Shown here piece by piece: positions 16,562 to 24,717 of a stretch of DNA of 64,000 bases. Below the pieces are notes generated by a model that had not been told where the DNA came from, ran no database searches, and saw only the letters and a program-made list of their open reading frames with translations. The position numbers and the translations under genes are program-made. The stretch's first letter is position 1, and each line of letters opens with the position of its first letter. This DNA comes from Streptomyces pristinaespiralis (GTDB lineage Bacteria; Actinomycetota; Actinomycetes; Streptomycetales; Streptomycetaceae), in the NCBI RefSeq assembly GCF_001278075.1, contig NZ_CP011340.1, forward strand, positions 2,604,001 to 2,668,000, written 5' to 3'.

Positions 16562-17709
16562 GGGCGCTCCCCCACCGTCTCCACGCCCGCGTCGATGGCC
16601 TGGGCGGCGTCGAGGCCGAAGGTGTGCTCCGGGTTCCAGTGCAGGACGACCTCGGCGCCCGGCTCCAGGCCCGCGCGGTGCTCCACGTTCTGTGCGTAGA
16701 CCTCGAGGCCCTTGCCTGCCGGGCTCTCGACGACGTACTGCGTGGAGACGCCGATGAACGAGGAGTCGAGGATCCGGCCCGTGACGGAGTTGCGGCCGGC
16801 GGGCACGGAGTCCGCGTCGGCGGCGGGACTGAGGGAGATCTTCTCCGGCCGGACCCCGACGAGGAGCCGGCCGCCGGCGGCGGTGGCGTCCGGGCAGCGC
16901 CCGGCGGGCAGCCGGAGCTTGCCGCCGCCCGCGGTGACGACGACCTCGCCGCCCGAGCTCTGGACCACCTCGGCCTCGATGAGGTTGGAGGTGCCGAGGA
17001 AGTTGGCGACGAAGGTGGTCCGCGGGTTCTCGTACAGCTCGGCGGGGGCTCCGAGCTGCTCGACCCTGCCGCCGTTCATCACCGCGACAGTGTCGGCCAT
17101 GGTCATGGCCTCCTCCTGGTCGTGGGTGACGTGGACGAAGGTGATGCCGACCTCCGTCTGGATGCGCTTGAGCTCCAGTTGCATCTGGCGTCGCAGCTTG
17201 AGGTCGAGGGCACCGAGCGGCTCGTCGAGCAGCAGGACCTGCGGGTGGTTGATGAGCGCGCGGGCGACGGCGACCCGCTGCTGCTGGCCACCGGAGAGCT
17301 GGTGCGGCTTGCGCTGGGCGAAGTCGCCGAGCTGGACGAGCTCCAGCATGTCGTCGACCTGCTTCTTCACGGACTTGACGCCGCGGCGGCGCAGCCCGAA
17401 GGCGACGTTCTCGTAGATGCTCAGGTGCGGGAAGAGCGCGTAGCTCTGGAAGACCGTGTTGACGGGGCGTTTGTGCGGCGGCAGGGCGGTGACGTCCTTG
17501 TCGCCGAGACGGACGGTGCCCGTCGTCGGGTCCTCGAGTCCGGCGATCATCCGCAGCGTGGTGGTCTTTCCGCAGCCGGAGGCGCCGAGCAGGGCGAAGA
17601 ACGAGCCCTCGGGGACGGTCAGGTCCAGCGGGTGGACGGCCGTGAAGGAGCCGTAGGTCTTGCTGATCCCGGAGAGGCGGACATCGCCGCCCGCTTGCTT
17701 GTCAGTCAT
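16558..17709 (-). CDS. potA: Polyamine ABC transporter ATP-binding protein
   Basis: The product has 383 residues. It has Walker A GASGCGKTT, Q-loop FQSYALFPH, signature LSGGQQQR, Walker B LLLDEPLGALD and the switch His in HVTHDQEEAM, followed by a C-terminal TOBE domain (about 280-383) as in PotA. It energises polyamine import. The frame is open far upstream into potD, but the ATG at 17709, just 38 bases after the potD stop, starts the recognisable MTDKQAGGDVRLSGISKTYG sequence. Its stop overlaps the potB start. All ATPase motifs are intact. Confidence 0.95.
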   Translation of the reverse strand: MTDKQAGGDVRLSGISKTYGSFTAVHPLDLTVPEGSFFALLGASGCGKTTTLRMIAGLEDPTTGTVRLGDKDVTALPPHKRPVNTVFQSYALFPHLSIYENVAFGLRRRGVKSVKKQVDDMLELVQLGDFAQRKPHQLSGGQQQRVAVARALINHPQVLLLDEPLGALDLKLRRQMQLELKRIQTEVGITFVHVTHDQEEAMTMADTVAVMNGGRVEQLGAPAELYENPRTTFVANFLGTSNLIEAEVVQSSGGEVVVTAGGGKLRLPAGRCPDATAAGGRLLVGVRPEKISLSPAADADSVPAGRNSVTGRILDSSFIGVSTQYVVESPAGKGLEVYAQNVEHRAGLEPGAEVVLHWNPEHTFGLDAAQAIDAGVETVGERP

Positions 17710-17747
17710 GGGTCGCGATCCCAGGTGTCGGGGGAAAGGGGGGCGGG

Positions 17748-18995
17748 TCAGGCGCCGATGAGCTTGGCGAACTTCTCTTCGTACGCCGTCTCTTCCTTGC
17801 TGGAGAGCGAGCGGAACGAATGGGACTTGGCGGCCATGGCCTCGTCCGGGATGATCAGCGGGTTCTTCGCCAGGTCCGGATCGATCTTCGCGAGTTCGGC
17901 GCCGACGCCGGCGACCGGGCACACGTAGTTGATGTACGCGGCGAGCTGCGCGGCGACCGGCAGCTCGTAGTAGTAGTCGATGAGCCGGGTGGCGTTCTTG
18001 CGGTGCCGGGCCTCGGCCGGGACGAGCAGGTTGTCGGTCGCCGTGACATAACCGGCGGCCGGGATCGCGTACTTGATGTCGGGGTTGTCGGCCTGGAGCT
18101 GGATGACGTCGCCCGCCCAGGCGAGACAGGCGGCGATGTCGCCCTTGGCCAGGTCGGCGGTGTAGTCGTTGCCGGTGAAGCGGCGGATCTGCTTCTTGTC
18201 GACGCCCTTCTGGAGGCGTCCGACGGCGGCGTCGTAGTCGGCGTCGGTGAACCGGCCGGGGTCCTTGCCCATGTCGAGCAGGGTCATCCCGATCGTGTCG
18301 CGCATCTCGGTGAGGAAGCCCACCCGGCCCCCCAGCGCCGGGTCGTCGAGCAGCTGCGTGACGGAGTCGACCTTCCGGCCGCCGGTCGCCTTCGCGTTGT
18401 AGGCGATGACGCACGGGATACCGGTCCACGGGTAGGAGTACGCCCGGCCCGGGTCCCAGTCCACGGTGCGGAACTGGGAGGAGAGGTTGGCGTAGGCGTG
18501 CGGCAGCAGCGACGGGTCGAGCTTCTGGGCCCAGCCGAGCCGGATGATGCGGGCCGCCAGCCAGTCGGTGACGTTGATCAGGTCGCGGCCGGTGTCCTGG
18601 CCGGCCGCGAGCTGCGGCTGGATCTTGCCGAAGAACTCGACGTTGTCGTTGATGTCCTCGGTGTACTTGACCTTGATCCCGGTCCGCTTGGTGAACGCCT
18701 CGAGCGTGGGGCGGCTCTTGCCGTCCTCGCTGGTGTCCATGTACTCGGTCCAGTTGGAGAAGGTGAGCTGTTTCTCCTTGTCCGAGTGGTCGTCGGAGTC
18801 GGCGGCTCCGCTCTCCCGCTTGGCGGGCGGGATGCCACAGCCGCTCAGGATGCCCGCGCCGCCGACGGCGAGCGCGCCCGCGCCCGACACCCGCAGCAGC
18901 GAACGGCGGGAAAGGGCCCCTCGCCCGTTCGTCAGGCTGCGCCGCATGGCCGCCAGCTGGGCCGCGGAGAGGCGCTCGGTCTCGTACTGCTCCAT
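17748..18995 (-). CDS. potD: Polyamine-binding lipoprotein PotD-like
   Basis: The product has 415 residues. An unusual N-terminal extension (MEQYETERLSAAQLAAMRR) precedes a twin-arginine signal (SRRSLLRVSGAG) and a lipobox LSGC with the lipidated Cys near residue 53, so export as a folded lipoprotein by the Tat pathway is likely. The mature part (LTFSNWTEYMD ... INVTDWLAARI ... WTGIPCVIAYN) matches periplasmic spermidine/putrescine-binding proteins. It delivers the amine to PotBC. It lies 52 bases after the aldehyde dehydrogenase and 38 bases before potA. Confidence 0.93.
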   Translation of the reverse strand: MEQYETERLSAAQLAAMRRSLTNGRGALSRRSLLRVSGAGALAVGGAGILSGCGIPPAKRESGAADSDDHSDKEKQLTFSNWTEYMDTSEDGKSRPTLEAFTKRTGIKVKYTEDINDNVEFFGKIQPQLAAGQDTGRDLINVTDWLAARIIRLGWAQKLDPSLLPHAYANLSSQFRTVDWDPGRAYSYPWTGIPCVIAYNAKATGGRKVDSVTQLLDDPALGGRVGFLTEMRDTIGMTLLDMGKDPGRFTDADYDAAVGRLQKGVDKKQIRRFTGNDYTADLAKGDIAACLAWAGDVIQLQADNPDIKYAIPAAGYVTATDNLLVPAEARHRKNATRLIDYYYELPVAAQLAAYINYVCPVAGVGAELAKIDPDLAKNPLIIPDEAMAAKSHSFRSLSSKEETAYEEKFAKLIGA

Positions 18996-19046
18996 GACGC
19001 TCTGCCCTTTCGGGTGGATAGGGCCGCGACGGGCGCGGCCTGGCAG

Positions 19047-20561
19047 CTATCGGCCTGTGAAGATCGTGCGGTGCCAGTCCTTGCGGACCACGGCGGTGTT
19101 GTCGTACATCACATGCTTGACCTGCGTGTACTCCTCGAAGGAGTACACCGACATGTCCTTTCCGAAGCCGCTGGCGCCCAATCCGCCGTGCGGCATCTCG
19201 CTGATGATCGGGATGTGGTCGTTGATCCACACACAGCCGGCCCTGATCTCACGGGTGGCGCGGCCGGCGCGGTACACGTCCCGGGTCCAGGCGGAGGCCG
19301 CCAGCCCGTAGGGCGTGTCGTTCGCGAGAGCGAGGCCCTCCTCGTCGGTGTCGAAGGGCAGCACGACCAGGACGGGCCCGAAGATCTCGTGCCGGACGAT
19401 CTCGCTGTCCTGTGCGGCGCCGGTGACCAGGGTGGGCAGATAGTAGGCGCCGTTCCGCAGCTCTCCCTGCGGCGCTTCGCCGCCGGTCACCACGGTGGCG
19501 TAGGCGCGGGCCCGTTCGACGACGGCGGCGACGCGGTCGCGCTGCACGTGGGAGACGAGCGGACCGAGGTCGGTGGCCGGGTCGAACGGGTCGCCGAGCC
19601 GGACCGTCGCCATCAGATCGGCGACGGCGGCGACGAAGGCGTCGTAGAGGGGCCGCTGGACGTAGGCGCGGGTGGCGGCGGTGCAGTCCTGGCCGGTGTT
19701 GATGAGCGATCCGGCGACCGCCCCGTGCGCGGCGGCCTCGAGGTCGGCGTCGTCGAAGACCACGAACGGGGCCTTGCCGCCGAGTTCGAGGTGGAGGCGT
19801 TTGACGGTGTCGGTGGCAATGCGGGCGACGCGCCTGCCGACGGCCGTCGAGCCGGTGAACGAGGTCATGTCGATGTCCGGATGACCGACGAGGTGCTCGC
19901 CGGCGTCCTTCCCCGCGCCGCTGACGATGTTGACGACGCCGTCGGGAACGCCTGCCTCGGTCGCCGCCTGGGCGAACATCAGCGAGGTGAGCGGGGTGAT
20001 CTCGGCGGGCTTGAGGACGATGGTGTTGCCCGCGGCGATGGCCGGCAGAACCTTCCAGGCCGCCATCTGCAGCGGATAGTTCCAGGGGGCGATGGAACCG
20101 ACCGTGCCGATCGGTTCACGCCGCACGTACGAGGTGTGGTCGCCGCTGTACTCGCCGGCGGACTGCCCTTCGAGGTGACGGGCGGCGCCGGCGAAGAACG
20201 CGGTGTTGTCGATGGTGCCGGGGACGTCGAACCCCGTACTCAGTCTGATGGGCTTGCCGCACTGGAGCGACTCGGCACCGGCCAGGTCCTCCGCCCGGTC
20301 GGCCAGTACGGCGGCGAAGCGGTGCAGCGCCTCGGACCGCTCGCCCGGGGTGGCGCCTGCCCAGCCGGGCCGGGCGTCACGGGCGGCGGCGACGGCCGCG
20401 TCCACGTCCGCGGGGCCGGCCAGTTCGTACGTGTGGATCGTCCGGCCCGTGGCCGGGTCGACGATGTCCTGCGTACGCCCCGAGGTCCCGGGGCGCAGCT
20501 TTCCGCCGATGAACTGCGCGCCGGCGGCGAAGCGGTCCTGCGTCTGGAAGCGGTTGCCCAT
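19047..20561 (-). CDS. Gamma-aminobutyraldehyde-type dehydrogenase, first gene of pot operon
   Basis: The product has 504 residues of the betaine/gamma-aminobutyraldehyde dehydrogenase type. It shows APWNYPLQMAAWK, the ELGGKAPFVVFDDAD motif with the general-base Glu, and the catalytic Cys in INTGQDCTAATRA (about residue 293). It would oxidise aldehydes from polyamine deamination, such as gamma-aminobutyraldehyde or its glutamyl derivative. The ATG at 20561 has ACGGAG 6 bases upstream; the open frame beyond it is not protein-like. It heads the pot operon. It is clearly related to the dehydrogenase at 29657-31096, with which it shares an upstream sequence motif. Confidence 0.92.
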   Translation of the reverse strand: MGNRFQTQDRFAAGAQFIGGKLRPGTSGRTQDIVDPATGRTIHTYELAGPADVDAAVAAARDARPGWAGATPGERSEALHRFAAVLADRAEDLAGAESLQCGKPIRLSTGFDVPGTIDNTAFFAGAARHLEGQSAGEYSGDHTSYVRREPIGTVGSIAPWNYPLQMAAWKVLPAIAAGNTIVLKPAEITPLTSLMFAQAATEAGVPDGVVNIVSGAGKDAGEHLVGHPDIDMTSFTGSTAVGRRVARIATDTVKRLHLELGGKAPFVVFDDADLEAAAHGAVAGSLINTGQDCTAATRAYVQRPLYDAFVAAVADLMATVRLGDPFDPATDLGPLVSHVQRDRVAAVVERARAYATVVTGGEAPQGELRNGAYYLPTLVTGAAQDSEIVRHEIFGPVLVVLPFDTDEEGLALANDTPYGLAASAWTRDVYRAGRATREIRAGCVWINDHIPIISEMPHGGLGASGFGKDMSVYSFEEYTQVKHVMYDNTAVVRKDWHRTIFTGR

Positions 20562-20597
20562 AGCGCTCTCCGTAGTCCCAGCTCGAATTGAGTGCCG

Positions 20598-20642
20598 ATC
20601 CTGACAGAGGGTGACCCATGCAACAAGGGATTCCGTTGTTGC
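20598..20642 (-). promoter_or_regulatory. Promoter and likely operator of polyamine operon
   Basis: On the minus strand, -35 TTGTTG (20621-20626) and -10 CAGGAT (20598-20603) are 17 bases apart, 37 bases before the start codon. The inverted repeat GCAACAA and TTGTTGC (20620-20642, 9-base spacer) covers the -35 region. A second pair, ATTCCGT and ACGGAAT, overlaps it further upstream. Confidence 0.55.
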
Positions 20643-20736
20643 CATTTGATTACGCGACGGAATCGGTCGACCATGTGTCGCGTCACCGGTCCCGCCGCAG
20701 GACGGGATGTCCGTGGCGGCTGTCAGACTCCTGTGC

Positions 20737-21291
20737 ATGGGGACGATCGATGAGCTGATCAAGCGCACGGCCGACGGTCGGCGGGTGAAGTATCTGCACT
20801 TCTGGGGGCACACACCGCGCAAGGACGGGACCATCGGGGCCAGTTGCCTCAGTCAGTGGTGGCCGTCGCCGTTCGAGGTCGACGGCGTGCGGTACGCGAC
20901 GGCGGAGCACTGGATGATGGCGGCCAAGGCCCGGCTGTTCGGCGACGCGGAGGCGGAGCGGAAGGCGCTGGCCGCGAAGTCACCGGCGGAGGCCAAGAAG
21001 GCGGGGCGGCTGGTGCGCGGCTTCGACGACACCGTGTGGGAGCGCGAGCGGTTCCAGATCGTGCGCTCGGGCAGCGTGCACAAGTTCGGGCAGGACGCGG
21101 CGCTGCGCGACTTCCTGCTGGCCACGGGGGACCGGGTGCTCGTCGAGGCCAGCCCGATGGACCGCGTCTGGGGCATCGGGCTGGCCGCGGACGACGAGCG
21201 GGCGCAGGACCCCGCGCGCTGGCGCGGACTCAACCTGCTGGGGTTCGCGCTGATGGAGGCACGCGAGGAACTGCGGAGCGGTACCGGCTGA
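20737..21291 (+). CDS. NADAR-family protein
   Basis: The product has 184 residues and belongs to the NADAR family (DUF1768, related to RibX and YbiA). Characteristic stretches are LSQWWPSPFEVDGVRYATAEHWMMAAKARLFGD, FQIVRSGSVHKFGQ and RVWGIGLA. Family members remove ADP-ribose from nucleic acid or cleave riboflavin intermediates; some act in NAD-related or phage-defence pathways. It is divergent from the polyamine operon and convergent with a DUF4190 gene. The ATG at 20737 lacks a strong ribosome-binding site; a start at 20707 is possible. No partner gene (for example an ADP-ribosyltransferase) is adjacent. Confidence 0.88.
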   Translation: MGTIDELIKRTADGRRVKYLHFWGHTPRKDGTIGASCLSQWWPSPFEVDGVRYATAEHWMMAAKARLFGDAEAERKALAAKSPAEAKKAGRLVRGFDDTVWERERFQIVRSGSVHKFGQDAALRDFLLATGDRVLVEASPMDRVWGIGLAADDERAQDPARWRGLNLLGFALMEAREELRSGTG

Positions 21292-21293
21292 CA

Positions 21294-21347
21294 GCCGCCG
21301 CCACCGGGAAGGCATCGGCACTGCCGGGCGGCACCGCCGGCGGCGGC
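21294..21347. terminator. Possible bidirectional terminator
   Basis: GCCGCCGCC (21294-21302) can pair with GGCGGCGGC (21339-21347), and a smaller TGCCG/CGGCA stem lies between. It sits in the 73-base gap between two convergent genes. Confidence 0.4.
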
Positions 21348-21364
21348 CGGCCGACAGCGCCGGA

Positions 21365-22063
21365 CTAGCGGGTGACGTCGACGACCAGGTGGTTCGAGTA
21401 GCTGTCGTAGTCGTAGTCGTCCTGCTTGTTCTCCTCGTTGATCGCCGTGGTGATGCCCCAGGCGATCAGCGCGATGACGACGGCCCCGATGACGATGCCG
21501 CACACGCCGAGGATGATGCCCGCCAGCGCCATGCCGCCGTTGGTGGCCTCGCCCCGCTGGGCGCGCTTGCGGCCCAGGATGCCGAAGATCAGCGCGAGGA
21601 TGCCGAGGACGATGGCGACGACGCCGTACAGACAGAAGAGGCAGACGGAGAGGATGCCGAGCACCATCGCGGTGATGCCCATGCCGTTCGCCGGCTGCTG
21701 CTGCCAGCCCGCGGTCTGGCCGTAACCGGGATAGCCGGGATATCCCGCGCCGTACGGGTCCGGGGCGCCGAAGCCGGCGGCCGGAGGCTGCGGCAGGCTC
21801 GGAGCGGCCGGGTATCCGTAGGCTCCCGCGGCGGGCTGGGCCGGTGCGGGCCCGCCGGGCGCGACGGGCGGCGGCGGGACGGACCCGGTGTCCTCGGGGC
21901 CGGCGCCGGGCATCGAGATGACCGTGGGCTGGTCGTGCACGCCGGGCGGGGCCGCTGCCGGCTTGTCCAGGGGCACCTTGCCGGCGGCGCTGCCGCTCTC
22001 CGGCGGAGCCCACGGGTCGTGCGGCTGCGGCCCGCCGGGCGGCTGAGCCTGATTGTCGGACAT
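21365..22063 (-). CDS. DUF4190-type membrane protein with proline-rich N-terminus
   Basis: The product has 232 residues. The first 125 are rich in Pro, Gly and Ala with PYGAGYPGYPGYG repeats and are likely disordered and cytoplasmic. Two hydrophobic segments follow (ITAMVLGILSVCLFCLYGVVAIVLGILALIFGILG and MALAGIILGVCGIVIGAVVIALIAW), the arrangement of DUF4190 proteins. The short C-terminal tail is acidic and tyrosine-rich (DDYDYDSYS). The function is unknown. The ATG has GGGGGAG upstream. It is divergent from adenosine deaminase. Confidence 0.85.
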   Translation of the reverse strand: MSDNQAQPPGGPQPHDPWAPPESGSAAGKVPLDKPAAAPPGVHDQPTVISMPGAGPEDTGSVPPPPVAPGGPAPAQPAAGAYGYPAAPSLPQPPAAGFGAPDPYGAGYPGYPGYGQTAGWQQQPANGMGITAMVLGILSVCLFCLYGVVAIVLGILALIFGILGRKRAQRGEATNGGMALAGIILGVCGIVIGAVVIALIAWGITTAINEENKQDDYDYDSYSNHLVVDVTR

Positions 22064-22129
22064 CGTTCTCCCCCATCGGTGGTCCGGCCATGTTACGGCC
22101 TCGGTTCCCGGCGCCGGGGGCCGCCTACC

Positions 22130-22216
22130 ATGATCCCGGAGCAGAACCACCGCCCGGCGAAAAGGACCTGCCCCCGCCCGCAGGAGCGGCCCGTCCCACC
22201 TGGAGGAATCCGATGA
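22130..22216 (+). CDS. Possible 28-residue leader ORF upstream of add
   Basis: A short frame starts with an ATG at 22130 (MIPEQNHRPAKRT...) and stops with TGA that overlaps the adenosine deaminase ATG by the ATGA arrangement. It spans the add ribosome-binding site. There is no obvious ribosome-binding site of its own and the only -10-like hexamer, TACCAT (22126-22131), overlaps its ATG, so it may not be translated. It is proline- and arginine-rich, as chance frames in GC-rich DNA often are. Confidence 0.2.
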   Translation: MIPEQNHRPAKRTCPRPQERPVPPGGIR

Positions 22217-23238
22217 CCGATCTGCGCCCCTTCATCGCAGGGCTGCCCAAGGCAGAGCTGCATGTGCACCATGTCGGTTCCGCCTCTCCGCGGATCGTCG
22301 CGGAACTGGCCGCGAACCACCCGGACTCGAAGGTGCCCACCGATCCCGAGGCACTCGCCGACTACTTCACCTTCACCGACTTCGCGCACTTCATCGAGGT
22401 CTACCTCTCGGTCGTGGACCTGATCCGCACCCCGGAGGACGTCCGGCTGCTCACCTTCGAGGTCGCCCGTGACATGGCGCGGCAGAACATCCGCTACGCG
22501 GAGCTGACCATCACGCCGTTCAGCTCCACCCGCCGCGGCATCGACGAGAAGGCCTTCATGGCCGCCATCGAGGACGCCCGGACGGCTGCGGAGCGGGAGC
22601 TCGGGGTGGTGCTGCGCTGGTGCTTCGACATCCCCGGCGAGGCAGGGCTCGAGGCCGCGGCGGAGACCGCCCGGCTGGCGGTCGACCTGCGCCCGGAGGG
22701 CCTTGTCTCCTTCGGCCTCGGCGGACCCGAGATCGGCGTCCCGCGCCCGCAGTTCAAGCCGTACTTCGACCGCGCGATCGCCGCCGGTCTGCGGTCCGTG
22801 CCGCACGCCGGCGAGACGACCGGACCGCAGACGGTATGGGACGCGCTGAACGACCTGCGCGCCGAGCGCATCGGACACGGGACCAGCTCCGTGCAGGACC
22901 CGAAGCTGCTGGCGCACCTCGCCGAGCACCGGATCCCGCTGGAGGTGTGCCCCACGTCCAACCTCGCCACCCGGGCGGTCACCGACCTCGAGCAGCACCC
23001 GGTCAAGGAGATGGTCGCCGCCGGCGTCCTCGTCACGGTCAACAGCGACGACCCGCCGATGTTCGGCACCGACCTCAACAACGAGTACGCGGTCACCGCC
23101 CGACTGCTGGACCTGGACGAACGCGGTGTCGCCGGTCTCGCCAAGAACGCGGTGCAGGCGTCGTTCCTCGACCCGGCCGGCAAGGCCCGGATCGTCTCCG
23201 AGATCGACACGTACACCGCCGAGTGGCTCTCCCGCTGA
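22213..23238 (+). CDS. add: Adenosine deaminase
   Basis: The product has 341 residues and deaminates adenosine (or a related aminated nucleoside) to inosine for purine salvage. Zinc and catalytic motifs are present: AELHVHHVGS (metal-binding HxH), VPHAGE with the His and catalytic Glu, RIGHGTSS, and VNSDDPPMFG with the metal-binding Asp. The ATG at 22213 has GGAGG at 7 bases. It is the first gene of a likely operon with the GDPD-like and methyltransferase genes, 1 base apart and then overlapping. HVHHVGS replaces the HVHLDG more common in family members, a minor variation. Confidence 0.93.
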   Translation: MTDLRPFIAGLPKAELHVHHVGSASPRIVAELAANHPDSKVPTDPEALADYFTFTDFAHFIEVYLSVVDLIRTPEDVRLLTFEVARDMARQNIRYAELTITPFSSTRRGIDEKAFMAAIEDARTAAERELGVVLRWCFDIPGEAGLEAAAETARLAVDLRPEGLVSFGLGGPEIGVPRPQFKPYFDRAIAAGLRSVPHAGETTGPQTVWDALNDLRAERIGHGTSSVQDPKLLAHLAEHRIPLEVCPTSNLATRAVTDLEQHPVKEMVAAGVLVTVNSDDPPMFGTDLNNEYAVTARLLDLDERGVAGLAKNAVQASFLDPAGKARIVSEIDTYTAEWLSR

Positions 23239-23239
23239 C

Positions 23240-23947
23240 ATGCGCGCGGTGACGGTGGTCGCCCACCGCGGCGACCCGTACCGGTTCCGGGAGAACACCC
23301 TGCCCTCGCTGCGCTCGGCCCTGGAACACGGCGCGGACGCGGTCGAGATCGACGTACGGCTCACCAGGGACGGTGTCCCCGTGCTGCTGCACGACGCGAC
23401 CCTGAAGCGGTTGTGGGGTCATGACCGGCCGCTGGCGGGGCTCACGAAGGAGGAGGTCGACGGCCTCACCCGTGCCGGTGTGCCGACCCTCCGTGAGGCG
23501 CTGACCGGAGCGGGCCCGCACCGAATCATGATCGATCTGCCCGGTGCGTCACCGGAGTCGGTGCGGCGCGTGGTGGACACCGTCCGCGACTGCGGTGCGG
23601 CGGAGCACGTGTACTACTGCGCCGGTCCCGCGACGATGCTCGCGGTCCGTGCGGCCGACGCCGCCGCGGAGATCGCGATGACCTGGACGACGCTGGCGCC
23701 GCCGCGGCCCGCGCTGCTGGACGCGGTGAGGCCGCGCTGGCTCAACTACCGTTTCGGCCTCATCGGGCGGGAGTTGACGGACCGTGTGCACCGGGACGGT
23801 CTGCTCGTCTCCGCGTGGACGGCGGACACCCGCCGTACGATGAGGCGACTGATCGGCTGCGGCGTCGACTCGATCACCACCAACCGGGTCGACGCCCTGC
23901 GGGCCGTCCTCGAAGACTCGCGCTCCCCGAAGGGACCTCGCAGGTGA
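23240..23947 (+). CDS. Glycerophosphodiester phosphodiesterase-like protein
   Basis: The product has 235 residues and is a TIM-barrel GDPD family member. It starts VVAHRGDPYRFRENTLPSLRSAL, with the catalytic HRG and metal-binding E.N.T pattern, then ADAVEIDVRLTRDGVPVLLHD with the metal-binding E-x-D and catalytic His, and ends SAWTADTRRTMRRLIGCGVDSITTNR. It would hydrolyse glycerophosphodiesters to glycerol-3-phosphate and an alcohol. It starts 1 base after the adenosine deaminase stop and overlaps the methyltransferase start, so it is in an operon. There is no signal peptide, so a cytoplasmic location is likely. Confidence 0.9.
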   Translation: MRAVTVVAHRGDPYRFRENTLPSLRSALEHGADAVEIDVRLTRDGVPVLLHDATLKRLWGHDRPLAGLTKEEVDGLTRAGVPTLREALTGAGPHRIMIDLPGASPESVRRVVDTVRDCGAAEHVYYCAGPATMLAVRAADAAAEIAMTWTTLAPPRPALLDAVRPRWLNYRFGLIGRELTDRVHRDGLLVSAWTADTRRTMRRLIGCGVDSITTNRVDALRAVLEDSRSPKGPRR

Positions 23948-24717
23948 CGATGCGGATCCGCACCGACATCGCCCACAACTCCCGCGTGTGGAACCACTGG
24001 CTGGGAGGCAAGGACAACTACGCGGTGGATCAGCAGGTCGGCGACCGGATAGCCGGCATGTTCCCGAGCATCGCCGAAGTGGCCCGCGCGGACCGGGCGT
24101 TCCTCCGCCGGTCCGTGTCGTACCTGGCGGGCGAGGCGGGCATCCGCCAGTTCCTCGACATCGGCACGGGGCTGCCGACCGCCGACAACACCCATGAGGT
24201 GGCGCAGCGCATCGCGCCCGATGCCCGGATCGTCTACGTGGACAACGACCCTGTCGTGCTGACCCACGCACGCGCCCTGCTGGCGGGCACGCCGGAGGGC
24301 GTCACCGAGTATGTGGACGCCGACGCCCACGACCCCGATCTCATCCTCCGCTCCGCCGCGGCGACGCTCGATCTGCGCCGTCCCGTCGCCGTGATGATGC
24401 TGGGCATCCTCAACTTCGTCCTCGACACCGACCAGGCACGGTCGATCGTCCGGACCCTGATGGACGCGCTGCCGTCCGGCAGCCATCTGGTCCTCACCCA
24501 CCCCACTCTGGAGTTCGGCGGCGAGGGAAACAGGGAGGCGATGGCGTTCTGGAACGAGCACGCGACCCCGCCCATCACCGCGCGCGGCCGTATGGAGTTC
24601 GCCTCGTTCCTCGAGGGCCTGGAGCTCGTCGAACCGGGCATCGTCTCGTGCGCGCGCTGGGGCGCCCCGGCGGCGGCGGAGGTGCCGCAGTTCGGCGCGG
24701 TGGGCCGCAAGCCGTAG
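23944..24717 (+). CDS. SAM-dependent methyltransferase, DUF574 family
   Basis: The product has 257 residues of the DUF574 (S-adenosyl methyltransferase) family, which is large in Streptomyces and has no agreed substrate. Typical stretches are HNSRVWNHWLGGKDNYAVDQQVG, the SAM-binding FLDIGTGLPTADNTHEVA and VVYVDNDPVV-like VYVDNDPVVLTHARALL. The GTG at 23944 overlaps the preceding stop (GTGA); an ATG two codons later is also possible. It overlaps the following kinase gene by one base, tying the operon to a two-component system. Confidence 0.9.
   Translation: MTMRIRTDIAHNSRVWNHWLGGKDNYAVDQQVGDRIAGMFPSIAEVARADRAFLRRSVSYLAGEAGIRQFLDIGTGLPTADNTHEVAQRIAPDARIVYVDNDPVVLTHARALLAGTPEGVTEYVDADAHDPDLILRSAAATLDLRRPVAVMMLGILNFVLDTDQARSIVRTLMDALPSGSHLVLTHPTLEFGGEGNREAMAFWNEHATPPITARGRMEFASFLEGLELVEPGIVSCARWGAPAAAEVPQFGAVGRKP

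Noticed and set aside
20611..20626. GlnR box upstream of the polyamine operon
   Set aside because: GTGAC is present but the second half does not match GAAAC at the right spacing, so control by GlnR is not supported by this sequence.
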